The position numbers and the translations under genes are program-made. This document shows, one piece after another, positions 6,932-14,822 of a DNA stretch of 19,869 bases. The notes beneath the pieces are model-generated. The model did no database searches, had not been told where the DNA came from, and saw nothing but the letters and a program-made list of their open reading frames with translations. This DNA is from Prado023 sp964638055 (lineage in GTDB: Bacteria; Actinomycetota; Actinomycetes; S36-B12; CAIYMF01): contig CAZWXF010000053.1 in the NCBI GenBank assembly GCA_964638055.1, forward strand, positions 1 through 19,869, read 5' to 3'. Within the stretch, counting starts at the first letter, position 1. Each line of letters begins with the position of its first letter.

Positions 6932-9556
6932 ATGCAGCGACGAAACCGCGACCGCATCCTGCGGGGGCTCCGGAACCCACGGCGCTCGTTCGATCGCCTC
7001 CTGGTCAGGTGGGCCACCCAGCGGTCGGGCGAGCTCATCGCTGCGAATCTGCGCGCGACGGCATCGATGGAGCGCCGCCTGGGATGGGTCGCCGACGAGC
7101 TCTTCGACGAGGACTGGTACCTGTCGACCTACCCGGCCGCGAGGGACTCGGGCCTGGCTCCCATCGATCACTACCGGGAGCACGGGTGGCGGGCGGGCTA
7201 CGACCCCCACCCGGACTTCGACACCGACTGGTACCTCGATCGATACCCGGACGCGGCAGCCGCCGGCATCGAGCCCCGAGCGCATTTCCTGCTCACGTCC
7301 GGGCTCGAGTCGCACGACCCCAACCCCCTCTTCAGCACCGAGTGGTACCTGACGACCTATCCGGACGTGGTGGAGACAGGCCTCAACCCGCTCCTGCACT
7401 ACCTGCACCACGGTCGCTCAGAGGGCAGACCCCCCCGCCCCATCGACAGGTGGCTGGCCCGGGAGCCGTCCGTCGCCCCCGATCGGACCTGGCCCGAGCC
7501 CCCGGTGACCATCGTGATCCCGGTCCATGGGCAATGGGCGTACACCGAACGGTGCTTGCGTGCCCTGGCGGCCAGCGAGGCCCGGGACCTCGCTCGCACG
7601 ATCGTGATCGACGATCGGAGTCCCGATGACTCCCTGCGCCATCTGAAGCGATTCCCGTGGGTGGAGGTCATCGCCCTTCCCGAGAACCTCGGCTACACGC
7701 GGGCGGTCAACCGGGCTGCCCGCGACGTCGACACGCCCTTCCTGCTGCTGCTCAACAACGACACGGAGCCACAGCCCGGATTCCTGCACGCGATGCTCGA
7801 TCGAATGGCCCGCGAACCGTCCGTCGGACTGGTCGGCTCGCGGTTGGTGTATCCGGACGGGAGCCTCCAGGAGGCCGGATCGATCATCTGGTCGGACGCC
7901 TCGGGGTACAACTACGGCCGGGAGCAGCGCGCTGACGCCCATCCCTACACGTTCAGCCGGGATGTCGACTACTGCTCGGCGGCTGCCGTCCTGGTCCGCA
8001 CGCCCCTGTGGCATCAGCTCGGCGGATACGACGAGCGGTACTCCCCCGCCTATTACGAGGACGCCGACCTCGCCTTCGCCCTCCGGCAGATCGGCGCTCG
8101 CGTCGTCTACGAGCCCAGCGCCGTCGTGGTCCACCACGAGGGCCGGTCCCACGGCACCGACACCTCGCAGGGGCTCAAACGCCACCAGCTGGTCAACCAG
8201 CAGGTGTTCCAGAAGAAGTGGGAGCACGTCCTGCTGAACCACGCACGGTTCGGGGAGTTCCCCCAGGCCGTCTGCTCGGTCCACGGGAGGCCCCGGATCA
8301 TCCTGGTCGTCAGCGAGCACCTCATCGATCCGGACAGGGATGCGGGCTCAGTGCGGATGTGCGAGATCTTCGGGATCTGGAGGACTCAGGGCATGCGCGT
8401 CGCCGTCCTCACCCCAGGCCATGACCCCCAGTCCCCGGCAGCCCTCTCCCTGCGCCGCTCCGGGGTCGAGTTCATCACCACCGGCGAGGAGGCCTCGGCA
8501 TTCCTCACGACCAACCGCGACTGGGTCGCCGCCGTCTGGTACAGCCATGCCTCGACGGCATTCCGGTGGGGTCCCCGGATCCGCCAGGCCGTGGGCCCGA
8601 TCCCCGAGGTCCTGGACACTGTCGACCTGCACCACCTGCGGGAGGCGGCCCAGGCCCAGCTCCACGGCAGCACGCTGGGGGCCCTGCGGGCGCGGTCATC
8701 CAAGATGCAGGAGTTCTGGGCGATGGAGAACACGACGGCGACGGTCGTCGTCTCCGAGACCGAGTACGACTACATCCGGCGGACGGCGCCAGGGGTCCCG
8801 GTCCACCGGGTCAGCATCATCCATCGTCCACAGCCCGACGGCCCGCCGTTCCAGGAGCGTGCGGGCCTGCTCTTCGTCGGCTCCTTCCCGCATCCGCCGA
8901 ACCTGGACGGGGTCTCCTGGTTCCTGGACGAGGTCTGGCCCCTGCTCCCCCCGGGGATCCGAGCCGACGGTCTCGATGTCGTGGGCGGACCCAGGCCGGC
9001 CGAGATCGAGGCTCGCCGCGAGGAGGGAGTGCGGGTTCACGGCTGGGTGCCCGAGCTCGGACCATTCCTCGGCGGAGCCCGCCTGTCGATCGCCCCGCTG
9101 CGCTACGGGGGAGGCGTGAAGGGGAAGGTCGGCGAGGCGTGGGCCTGCGGCCTGCCTGTCATCGGCACCTCAGTGGCCTTCGACGGCATGGCAGCTCCCG
9201 GCGAGTACCCGAGGGCAGACACTCCAGAAGGACTGGCAGCCCTGATCTGCGCTCACTACGGCGACCAGCAGGCGTGGCACGAGCTGCGCAGGCTCGGGCG
9301 CGTCCAGGTGGAACGCCACTTCTCGCCGGAGGCGGCCGCCCAGGTCCTGGCTGACCTCCAGCGGATGCTGGACAAGGGGCGCGTCATCCAGGCGGACTGG
9401 CGCGACCGGGCGGAGGGGCGCATCCGGCCCTGGGACCTCCCGGACTGGCCACCATCGGATGGGAACGCTGTTGCTGCCAGACGCGCGGCGAGGGCCCCGG
9501 GCCCGCTGTCCATGCGGTCTCGGCTCCTGACCGGGCGCCGGCTGGGCTCGTCCTGA
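6932..9556 (+). CDS. Two-domain glycosyltransferase: DWYL repeats + GT2 + GT4
   Basis: A single 874-residue protein with no membrane helix, so probably cytoplasmic and membrane-associated. Residues 57-168 hold three tandem repeats of 38 residues (FDxDWYL..YPDA...G..P..HYL). Residues 191-430 form a GT2 domain: TIVIPVHGQW (193-202), IDDRSPDDS (226-234), the DxD-like LLNNDTEP (273-280) and the YYEDADLAFAL block at 374-384. This resembles rhamnosyltransferase-type GT2 enzymes. Residues 455-850 form a GT-B domain ending in a GT4 C-lobe: GLLFVGSFPHPPNLDG (645-660), HGWVPEL (703-709), RYGGGVKGKVGEAWACGLPVI (724-744). Such fusions make two different linkages on one growing chain. The ATG at 6932 has GGAAGGG about 12 bases upstream. 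The gene stands alone and converges, with only 10 bases between stops, on a GT-C-like gene. Donor sugars are not determinable. Confidence 0.93.
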   Translation: MQRRNRDRILRGLRNPRRSFDRLLVRWATQRSGELIAANLRATASMERRLGWVADELFDEDWYLSTYPAARDSGLAPIDHYREHGWRAGYDPHPDFDTDWYLDRYPDAAAAGIEPRAHFLLTSGLESHDPNPLFSTEWYLTTYPDVVETGLNPLLHYLHHGRSEGRPPRPIDRWLAREPSVAPDRTWPEPPVTIVIPVHGQWAYTERCLRALAASEARDLARTIVIDDRSPDDSLRHLKRFPWVEVIALPENLGYTRAVNRAARDVDTPFLLLLNNDTEPQPGFLHAMLDRMAREPSVGLVGSRLVYPDGSLQEAGSIIWSDASGYNYGREQRADAHPYTFSRDVDYCSAAAVLVRTPLWHQLGGYDERYSPAYYEDADLAFALRQIGARVVYEPSAVVVHHEGRSHGTDTSQGLKRHQLVNQQVFQKKWEHVLLNHARFGEFPQAVCSVHGRPRIILVVSEHLIDPDRDAGSVRMCEIFGIWRTQGMRVAVLTPGHDPQSPAALSLRRSGVEFITTGEEASAFLTTNRDWVAAVWYSHASTAFRWGPRIRQAVGPIPEVLDTVDLHHLREAAQAQLHGSTLGALRARSSKMQEFWAMENTTATVVVSETEYDYIRRTAPGVPVHRVSIIHRPQPDGPPFQERAGLLFVGSFPHPPNLDGVSWFLDEVWPLLPPGIRADGLDVVGGPRPAEIEARREEGVRVHGWVPELGPFLGGARLSIAPLRYGGGVKGKVGEAWACGLPVIGTSVAFDGMAAPGEYPRADTPEGLAALICAHYGDQQAWHELRRLGRVQVERHFSPEAAAQVLADLQRMLDKGRVIQADWRDRAEGRIRPWDLPDWPPSDGNAVAARRAARAPGPLSMRSRLLTGRRLGSS
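7100..7420 (+). repeat. Three in-frame tandem repeats encoding the 38-residue DWYL module
   Basis: Within the fused glycosyltransferase, Phe58, Phe96 and Phe134 start equivalent units spaced exactly 38 residues apart. Each carries the pattern (D/S)x(D/E)WYLxxYP(D/A)(A/V), then G, P, H(Y/F), and a downstream Gly. Similar YLxxYPDVxxxGxxPxxHY units occur at the ends of polysaccharide glycosyltransferases. A role in protein or glycan binding is a guess. Confidence 0.8.
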
Positions 9557-9566
9557 GGGCCCAGCC
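9540..9566. terminator. Candidate bidirectional terminator between convergent genes
   Basis: GGCTGGGC (9540-9547) and GCCCAGCC (9559-9566) are perfect 8-base arms around an 11-base loop. The loop contains the stop codon (9554-9556) of the plus gene, and the right arm ends one base before the stop codon of the minus gene (9567-9569). With only 10 bases between the genes, this is the only hairpin placed to end both transcripts. There is no U-tract, as is frequent in actinobacteria. Confidence 0.42.
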
Positions 9567-11201
9567 TCACGGGCACTCCTTCAACGAGACGATCCGGTAC
9601 ATCGTGGCGTAGTTCCCGAACGTGCGGTCGAGCTCGAACTCGTACCCCGATAGCGCGGGTTCGGGCGAGGCGATCCCCCTGGCGTAGTAGTCCCAGACGA
9701 CGACATCCTCGGGGCCCACCTCGCAGGGATCGACCGTGGAGAGGTTTCCCAGCCCGACTCCTGCCTCGAGGCTGACGACCGGGGCGGACCACCACCCGAT
9801 GCCATAGGCGGTCGCGCCCTGCGACGCCTGGTTCACCCACTGTCCGGCGGCTTGGGCGTCGGCCAGGAAGTCTGCCTGGCCGGCCTCGATCAGGCGGAGG
9901 TTCCGCAGCGCGACCGGCATGGTGATGAGCCCTGCCGCCAGCAGGGCCGCCGCGAGGATCACTCCCGCAGGGTTCACGCCTGCCGGGCCCCCCGTACCGG
10001 TTCGATCCCGGACCCGGGCGACGGCGAGGGCGACCTCCAGCACGTACATGATCGCCAGCGCGACCAGCCCGATGACCAGCCTGCGCAGCCAGGCCTTCTC
10101 GGTCGGCGTGATGAAGAACCACCAGACGAGATACAGGCCCGCGTAGGTCGCGAGCCAGATGAGGAGGCGTCGGTGGGCAAGCGTGCTGGTGTTGGCTCGA
10201 CGCATCGCTCCCGACGCGGCGAGTGCTGCCAGGCCGACGAAGGGCGCGAGGATCGCGCCGAGCAGCAGCCCGGCCGGCAGCCGGGTCTCGGCTGCCAGGA
10301 GCGACAGGTGCTTGCTGCCCGTCGGCAGTATCCCCACCTGCGGAACGGCGACCGAGCCCTTGGCTCCCGCCTGGTAGGCGATGTCCTTCGTCTGGCCATA
10401 CCAGTAGGCGAGGTACTCGTGGATCCCTCCCAGGGATACGGCCCGGTACAGCTCGAACGCCATGACGGGCAGCGCAAGGCCGACCCCCACCGCCAGCACC
10501 GCACCGACGGCGGTCCTGCGTGAGCAACGACGGACAACCATCGCCACTGCGAGGGCGAGGATCGGCACGGAGACGATCGCGACGAACTTGATCGTCACCG
10601 CCGTCCCGACCAACAGGCCCGCGGCAAGGGGTGCCTGCCAGACCCGATCAGGCGCAGGGTCTGGGACGCGGGCCAGGAGGACCAGTGCACCGATCACCAG
10701 GGCGATCACCACGTACTCGCCCAGGCCGCCCATCGAGAGGCCTGCCACGTTCGGGATGACGAGGATCACGAAGGTCGGAGCCAGGATCTGCGCCCAGCGG
10801 AACGGGCTCAGGGCCACCGCCACCGCGACGGCCAGGCCCAGGAGGGCCAGGAGGTTCCCCAGCTGGAACATGAGCTGGGTCGAGCCGAAGATGCGGATGA
10901 CCAGGGCCTCGAACAGCACGTAGTAGCCGCTCGTCTGGATCTCGGACGGGAACTTCACGACTTCCCCGTAGTCGCGCACGAAACCCCTCCCGGCGGCGAT
11001 GTTCTGGGAGACCTGGAGGTTCATCGCGCCGTCGAAGTGCACTGGCCGGTTGAGGCCGGCGTGGAGCATGATCCCGACCGGCAGGAGCACGGCCAGGACC
11101 ATCGCCCAGGCGAACCAGCTCCTGACCCAGCGGGCGGGCCCGCGCCTGGGCATCGTGGTGTCCGGTGCCGGATGCCCGTACTGGGTGGGTGCCCCGGTCA
11201 T
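9567..11201 (-). CDS. Polytopic GT-C-like membrane glycosyltransferase (GT39/PMT-like)
   Basis: Membrane protein of 544 residues with about 10-12 hydrophobic segments and a soluble C-terminal part of about 100 residues. After the first helix (about 28-50), the outer loop carries RPVHFDGAMNLQVSQNIAAGRGFVRDYGE (52-80). An Asp (57) followed by N-x-x-x-SxNIAxGRG is the arrangement expected for the catalytic acidic loop of GT-C enzymes that use polyprenyl-phosphate sugars. The ATG at 11201 is supported by AGGGGGA about 5 bases upstream; the open frame upstream to 11297 lacks this. The C-terminal segment with EVGPEDVVVWDYYARG is probably extracytoplasmic. It lies 180 bases downstream of another GT-C-like gene on the same strand, so it may share its transcript or have its own promoter. 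No family name can be given with certainty and the acceptor is unknown. Confidence 0.82.
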   Translation of the reverse strand: MTGAPTQYGHPAPDTTMPRRGPARWVRSWFAWAMVLAVLLPVGIMLHAGLNRPVHFDGAMNLQVSQNIAAGRGFVRDYGEVVKFPSEIQTSGYYVLFEALVIRIFGSTQLMFQLGNLLALLGLAVAVAVALSPFRWAQILAPTFVILVIPNVAGLSMGGLGEYVVIALVIGALVLLARVPDPAPDRVWQAPLAAGLLVGTAVTIKFVAIVSVPILALAVAMVVRRCSRRTAVGAVLAVGVGLALPVMAFELYRAVSLGGIHEYLAYWYGQTKDIAYQAGAKGSVAVPQVGILPTGSKHLSLLAAETRLPAGLLLGAILAPFVGLAALAASGAMRRANTSTLAHRRLLIWLATYAGLYLVWWFFITPTEKAWLRRLVIGLVALAIMYVLEVALAVARVRDRTGTGGPAGVNPAGVILAAALLAAGLITMPVALRNLRLIEAGQADFLADAQAAGQWVNQASQGATAYGIGWWSAPVVSLEAGVGLGNLSTVDPCEVGPEDVVVWDYYARGIASPEPALSGYEFELDRTFGNYATMYRIVSLKECP

Positions 11202-11381
11202 GTCGTCCCCCTTGGATGCGGTGGCGTCCCGTGTTGTGCGAACGACCTCGCGACCCGAGCTGGGTCGTCTGCGGGAGTCGACGTCCTCACCGTACAAGAG
11301 GCGCAGCGAACCCGAGCCACGGCACCTCGCCCGGCGCCCGGAGAGTGATGGCCGCTGAACCGGTGGCTCCTGGGGCTCGAC

Positions 11382-13553
11382 TCAATCCCCGGTCCGCCTG
11401 AGCATGCGCACACGCACGGCCACAGAGACCAGGCCGAGGACGACCACGCCCAACCAGAAGAGAGCGGACGCCGGACCGATGTAGGGCGTCCGGTACACGA
11501 AGTCGACCGACGTCGCACCGGAGGGAATCTGGGCGCTCAGGTAGAGATCCTCCTCCCCCGAGGCCACCTCGCTGTCGGCGCAGTCACCTTGTCGGCAGAC
11601 CTCAGCCCACCAACCGGGATAGGACAGCTCATTGGTCACGAGTCTTCCCTCGGTCCCAGGTGGGACATCGACGTGGATCCGATCCGGGCTCCAGCTCGTC
11701 ACGACCATGCCGGGGACGGTGCACCCGCCTTCCAGTGCGCACGTCCCCGAGCCAGCCCCCACAGGCGAGGCGGCCGGCAGCAGCCACACCGTCGAAGGCT
11801 TTCGGAGGAGCGCCATGTCGTCGACCCCCGTGGGGCTCGTGGCCAGGGCGGTGAGGTTCCAGTACTGCGTCGACTTGCTCGTGTACCCACCGAGCGTCGG
11901 CAGCCGCGAGTAGTCCGCGCCATTCCAGCCCTGGGAGGCCATGATCGGCTCGGTCGTCGGGAATGACGGGCCGCTTCGGGCCGGTCGCTGAGGGAGGATC
12001 GCCGGTTCCCGCTGCTCGATGAGGTCGGCTGCTGTGGTCCCCCACGTCGAGAGCTCCGCCTTCACTCGGGGCACGCTCCAGACGAAGAGACAGCTGTTGG
12101 CCCACCAGCCACCGACGACGAACACCGTCACCAGGGCGAGCCCGGCAATGGCGGTGGCGCTCGGTCCCGACTGCCACCTTTCCCGAGCGGGGAGGCGTGC
12201 GATGAGGATCGTCCCCAGGAGTGCCGCGGAGGAAAGCGCCACCCAGGTCAACCCGAGCGCCACGTCCGCTCTGGGCAGGCCGGCATTCAGTCCGCACAGG
12301 CATAGGACCACGGTCGTGCCGACAGCCAGTGACGCACGGGTGAGCCACCACGCTTTGGAGCGCTCACGACGCTCCACGATGCTCTGGATTCCCGCAGCAC
12401 CGAGCAGGACGGTGCCCAGGATGATCCCGATCTTGAAGTCCATGGTCCGGAACCTGCTGACCTGCAGCAGCGGCAATGCCTCCTGCATCCGCTCCAGGCC
12501 CGGGATGGGGAAGCCCAGCAGCACTCCGATGCAGATGAGAAGGACGCAGTGCTGAACCAGACGGCGGTGACCGTGGACGAAGAAGGCCGCCATCACGAGC
12601 AGGGGGACGACGAAGAGCGTCCTCATCGTGATGTCGTTCGGCAACGAGTCGCTCGTGAAGGGGAAGAACACGGTTGCCAGCAGGTCGCGGTTGACGACGA
12701 TCTCGTTGCCCGGCGCGTAAACGGTTCCGCTGGCAAGCAGGTAGGGCAACCACTTGGGCATGGCCAGAAGGCATCCCACACCGATCGTGGTGGCAGCCCA
12801 CGCGAGGTACGACCGCCGTTCACCACGCAGGCGCCACAGTGCCAACGACGCCCAACCGCCGCACAGATAGACCGCTGCCGCGATGCTGCCGGGGTATGCG
12901 CCGACGAAGAACTGGAACCACAGCAGGCAGGCAAGGGCCACGCGCCACACCGAGCCCAGCCAGGATGCCGACAACGCCAGCAGCAGCCAGGGGATCATCC
13001 CCCAGGCACGAACGATGTCGACGTGCTGCGCGTTGGAGAAGAACCCTGCTGTGAACAGGTAGCCGACCGCTGCCACCAAGGAGATCGAGCGGCTCAGACC
13101 CAGGTGGCGCGCCAGCAGATTCACTCCCACGCAGCCGAACGCGATGGTGAGTGCCTGGACGACGGCAGCGACGTGCGGCGTGTAGCTCGCCAGCAGGGCG
13201 GCGACACCCACGGGCAGGTACCAGCCGCTCGACTGCACGGCCATGAATGCGGGGGAGCCACCTGCGACGTACGGCAGGAACGTGGGCGGATGGAGGAACC
13301 CGCCGAGCTGCCACCAGCTGTGGGCACCTGTCAGGTACGTGCCGTAGAAGTCCCACGTGGGGGTCGTGCTCCCGGTCAGGTAGCCGTGGAACACCACCAG
13401 AGCGCCGAGCGCCGCCAGGGTGACGACTGCGCCTTCCCGGAGCTGTCCGGTGAGTCGTCGGGATGACTCCTGGGTCGACCCCGACTGTTTGACCCAGCGA
13501 GCACGCGGCCGGGGTCGTGCAGGCGCGCTTCCGCCGGGCCGTGCAGCATCCAT
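11382..13553 (-). CDS. Large YfhO/GT-C-like membrane protein
   Basis: Membrane protein of 723 residues. Its N-tail is basic and rich in Pro, Ala and Arg; there are about 12 helices between residues 40 and 480, then an extracytoplasmic domain, and a last helix near 697-715. The first outer loop has TPTWDFYGTYLTGAHSW (64-80), placing Asp68 where GT-C enzymes keep the catalytic acid. The beta-rich C-terminal part with VTNELSYPGWWAEV, starting near residue 639, then IPSGATSVDFVYRTP, resembles YfhO-family proteins. YfhO proteins are tied to teichoic-acid or exopolysaccharide glycosylation in Firmicutes; the function here is unknown. Two close starts exist: the ATG at 13553 has GGGGGTG 3-5 bases ahead and is chosen, while the ATG at 13565 has AGGA too close. 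A Cys pair in the C-terminal domain (VCRQGDC) could form a disulfide outside the cell. It lies upstream of the GT39-like gene on the same strand. Confidence 0.82.
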   Translation of the reverse strand: MDAARPGGSAPARPRPRARWVKQSGSTQESSRRLTGQLREGAVVTLAALGALVVFHGYLTGSTTPTWDFYGTYLTGAHSWWQLGGFLHPPTFLPYVAGGSPAFMAVQSSGWYLPVGVAALLASYTPHVAAVVQALTIAFGCVGVNLLARHLGLSRSISLVAAVGYLFTAGFFSNAQHVDIVRAWGMIPWLLLALSASWLGSVWRVALACLLWFQFFVGAYPGSIAAAVYLCGGWASLALWRLRGERRSYLAWAATTIGVGCLLAMPKWLPYLLASGTVYAPGNEIVVNRDLLATVFFPFTSDSLPNDITMRTLFVVPLLVMAAFFVHGHRRLVQHCVLLICIGVLLGFPIPGLERMQEALPLLQVSRFRTMDFKIGIILGTVLLGAAGIQSIVERRERSKAWWLTRASLAVGTTVVLCLCGLNAGLPRADVALGLTWVALSSAALLGTILIARLPARERWQSGPSATAIAGLALVTVFVVGGWWANSCLFVWSVPRVKAELSTWGTTAADLIEQREPAILPQRPARSGPSFPTTEPIMASQGWNGADYSRLPTLGGYTSKSTQYWNLTALATSPTGVDDMALLRKPSTVWLLPAASPVGAGSGTCALEGGCTVPGMVVTSWSPDRIHVDVPPGTEGRLVTNELSYPGWWAEVCRQGDCADSEVASGEEDLYLSAQIPSGATSVDFVYRTPYIGPASALFWLGVVVLGLVSVAVRVRMLRRTGD

Positions 13554-13565
13554 GGTCACCCCCAT

Positions 13566-14275
13566 TCCTGGGACCAGCTCAAGTGCCCGCTGACTGTGCC
13601 CCGGATCATAGGGCGCGCCGGATCCCGGGAGATCGAGCGACGATCGAGACGCCGGCCTCTCCGACGTCGAGGTCCCGCCTGCATGACCATCGTGATCTCA
13701 CGGACGGCCCCTACGCGGCTATCGGCAGGGTCTGCATGGCCGACACTGCCCAGGGCGTCGGCCGCGCGAGCCTCGTCCTGGGTCGGCCAAGTCCGACGCC
13801 CTGGCCCCCGCGCTCATCTCCACCGCGATCCACCGAGGTCCCCACGCCCGGTCGGAAACTGCCACGAAATCCGCGTTCTCGCGACCATCTGGTCGGCGGA
13901 CGAGCGACTTGCGCTCGGAATCCACGCTTGGGCGGCCTGCAGGACCTCCTAACCGTGGATACCGAGCGCACATGCGGAATCTGGCCCCGTGACGTGTACC
14001 AAAAGGGGGATTTCGGGGCAGACCCGTGACGCAGCTCAGCGCTCGCCTCTCAAGTCCGGGTCGGGAGACCTCCCCGCCGTCCGCCGGCACACTTTGGGCA
14101 CTGGAGTTGCTGACCAGGTCTGCCAGAGTGTCCGCGGTGAAGCCGAGGCCGCGCACGTTGCAGCGGTATCGCGGCCTCGATCACGTCGTGGATCGCCTGC
14201 TGGGCCCCGGCGTTTGCGCGGCAGCCGCGCCGACTGCGCGCGCGATGGCCACCTCGCTCTCGGGCCGGAAGGAGA
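13566..14275. other. Gene-poor, decayed stretch
   Basis: No intact gene with family resemblance is seen on either strand in these 710 bases. Base composition is more mixed than in neighbouring genes, for example the A/T-containing run GTACCAAAAGGGGGATTT near 13996-14014. The open frames in it lack actinobacterial codon bias over most of their length. The right part holds fragments of a broken minus-strand frame (see 14091-14279). The left end holds the putative promoter of the YfhO-like gene. This is most likely a relic of genes lost downstream of the methyltransferase at 14823-15512. Confidence 0.5.
13605..13610 (-). promoter_or_regulatory. Putative -10 box of the YfhO-like gene
   Basis: Read on the minus strand, TATGAT lies about 52 bases upstream of the ATG at 13553 in the sequence CCCTATGATCC. 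It is one of the best -10 matches in the window, in an otherwise GC-rich stretch. No good -35 hexamer is seen 16-19 bases further upstream. Confidence 0.35.
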
Positions 14276-14279
14276 TCAC
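14091..14279 (-). pseudogene. Broken, unrecognised coding remnant
   Basis: A GTG at 14279 overlaps the stop of the preceding SGNH remnant as GTGA, as real operon genes do here. It opens a frame ISFRPESEVAIARAVG with strong GC3. The protein-like reading then continues in a second frame (ANAGAQQAIHDVIEAAIPL, about 14217-14161). It returns to the first frame (NVRGLGFTADTLADLVS, about 14159-14109) before fading out. This pattern suggests two compensating indels or a patchwork of deletions in a former gene. I do not recognise the family. It could also be a chance run of GC3-rich codons. Confidence 0.35.
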
Positions 14280-14700
14280 CGGGACAGGTAGGCCTGGAGC
14301 GGGTCGGCTTGGGCCAGGTCCGACGACTCAAACCCGCTGGCTCCACGCTCCACGCTCTCCAGCACCACGTAGTCGACGTCGGGCAGCCAGTCGAGGCGAA
14401 GATCGATCCGATGACCTCCTCCATCATGCCGTGGATGAACGAGTCCCTGATGACCAGCACCCTGGGTGGCATCCCCGGGACCGGGTTGGCCGATCGGTAG
14501 TGCTTGGGGGGAACGGCGGATCCGGAGTCAACCAGGATCGACTCCGGCATGAACTCGGGAAGCGGCCGCGGCCACGGGGCCCCCAGCGGCGAGACGATGC
14601 CGAGCAGCGCGTACAGATCCTCCTGGAACCTGATGGCCGTGCTGGTCTCCAGACGCGCGGCGAGCTTCGACCGCCACCGGGCCTGCGTCCTGCCGGGGGA
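14276..14700 (-). pseudogene. Remnant of AlgX/AlgJ-like SGNH O-acyltransferase
   Basis: On the minus strand, one frame reads FMPESILVDSGSAVPPKHYR and then PPRVLVIRDSFIHGMMEEVIGSI. This is the C-terminal block of AlgX/AlgJ-type SGNH-hydrolase-like proteins, in which a (L/I)xxRDSF motif follows a predicted loop. Just after it the frame breaks near 14400. The expected continuation RLDWLPDVDYVVLESVERG appears in another frame, ending at the TGA at 14276-14278, with roughly 20 or so residues apparently missing in between. Upstream, the same frame meets a TGA near 14710, and no N-terminal half with a membrane anchor or DxHW motif can be found. Intact relatives acetylate exopolysaccharides in the periplasm or outside. 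Its place just downstream of the methyltransferase suggests a former glycan-modification operon. Both the frameshift and the missing N-terminus argue that it is inactive. Confidence 0.68.
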
Positions 14701-14822
14701 CCCGATGCCTCACCTGCTCAGAGCGATCGAGCGACGACCGGTGCTGCCGGGCGCGAAAAGCCAGTGCGCCCGCGACGCGCCGCCGCCATCCGGAGGCGGG
14801 CGCTCGGCCGGATGGGGCTGGA

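Noticed and set aside
12549..13466. 305-residue plus-strand open frame
   Set aside because: Antisense to the helices of the YfhO-like protein; composition is typical of a reverse-frame shadow.
13719..14156. 145-residue minus-strand open frame as a gene
   Set aside because: Only its first 20 or so residues look protein-like and fit the remnant at 14091-14279; the rest has poor codon bias and ends in repeats of RPCRPC.
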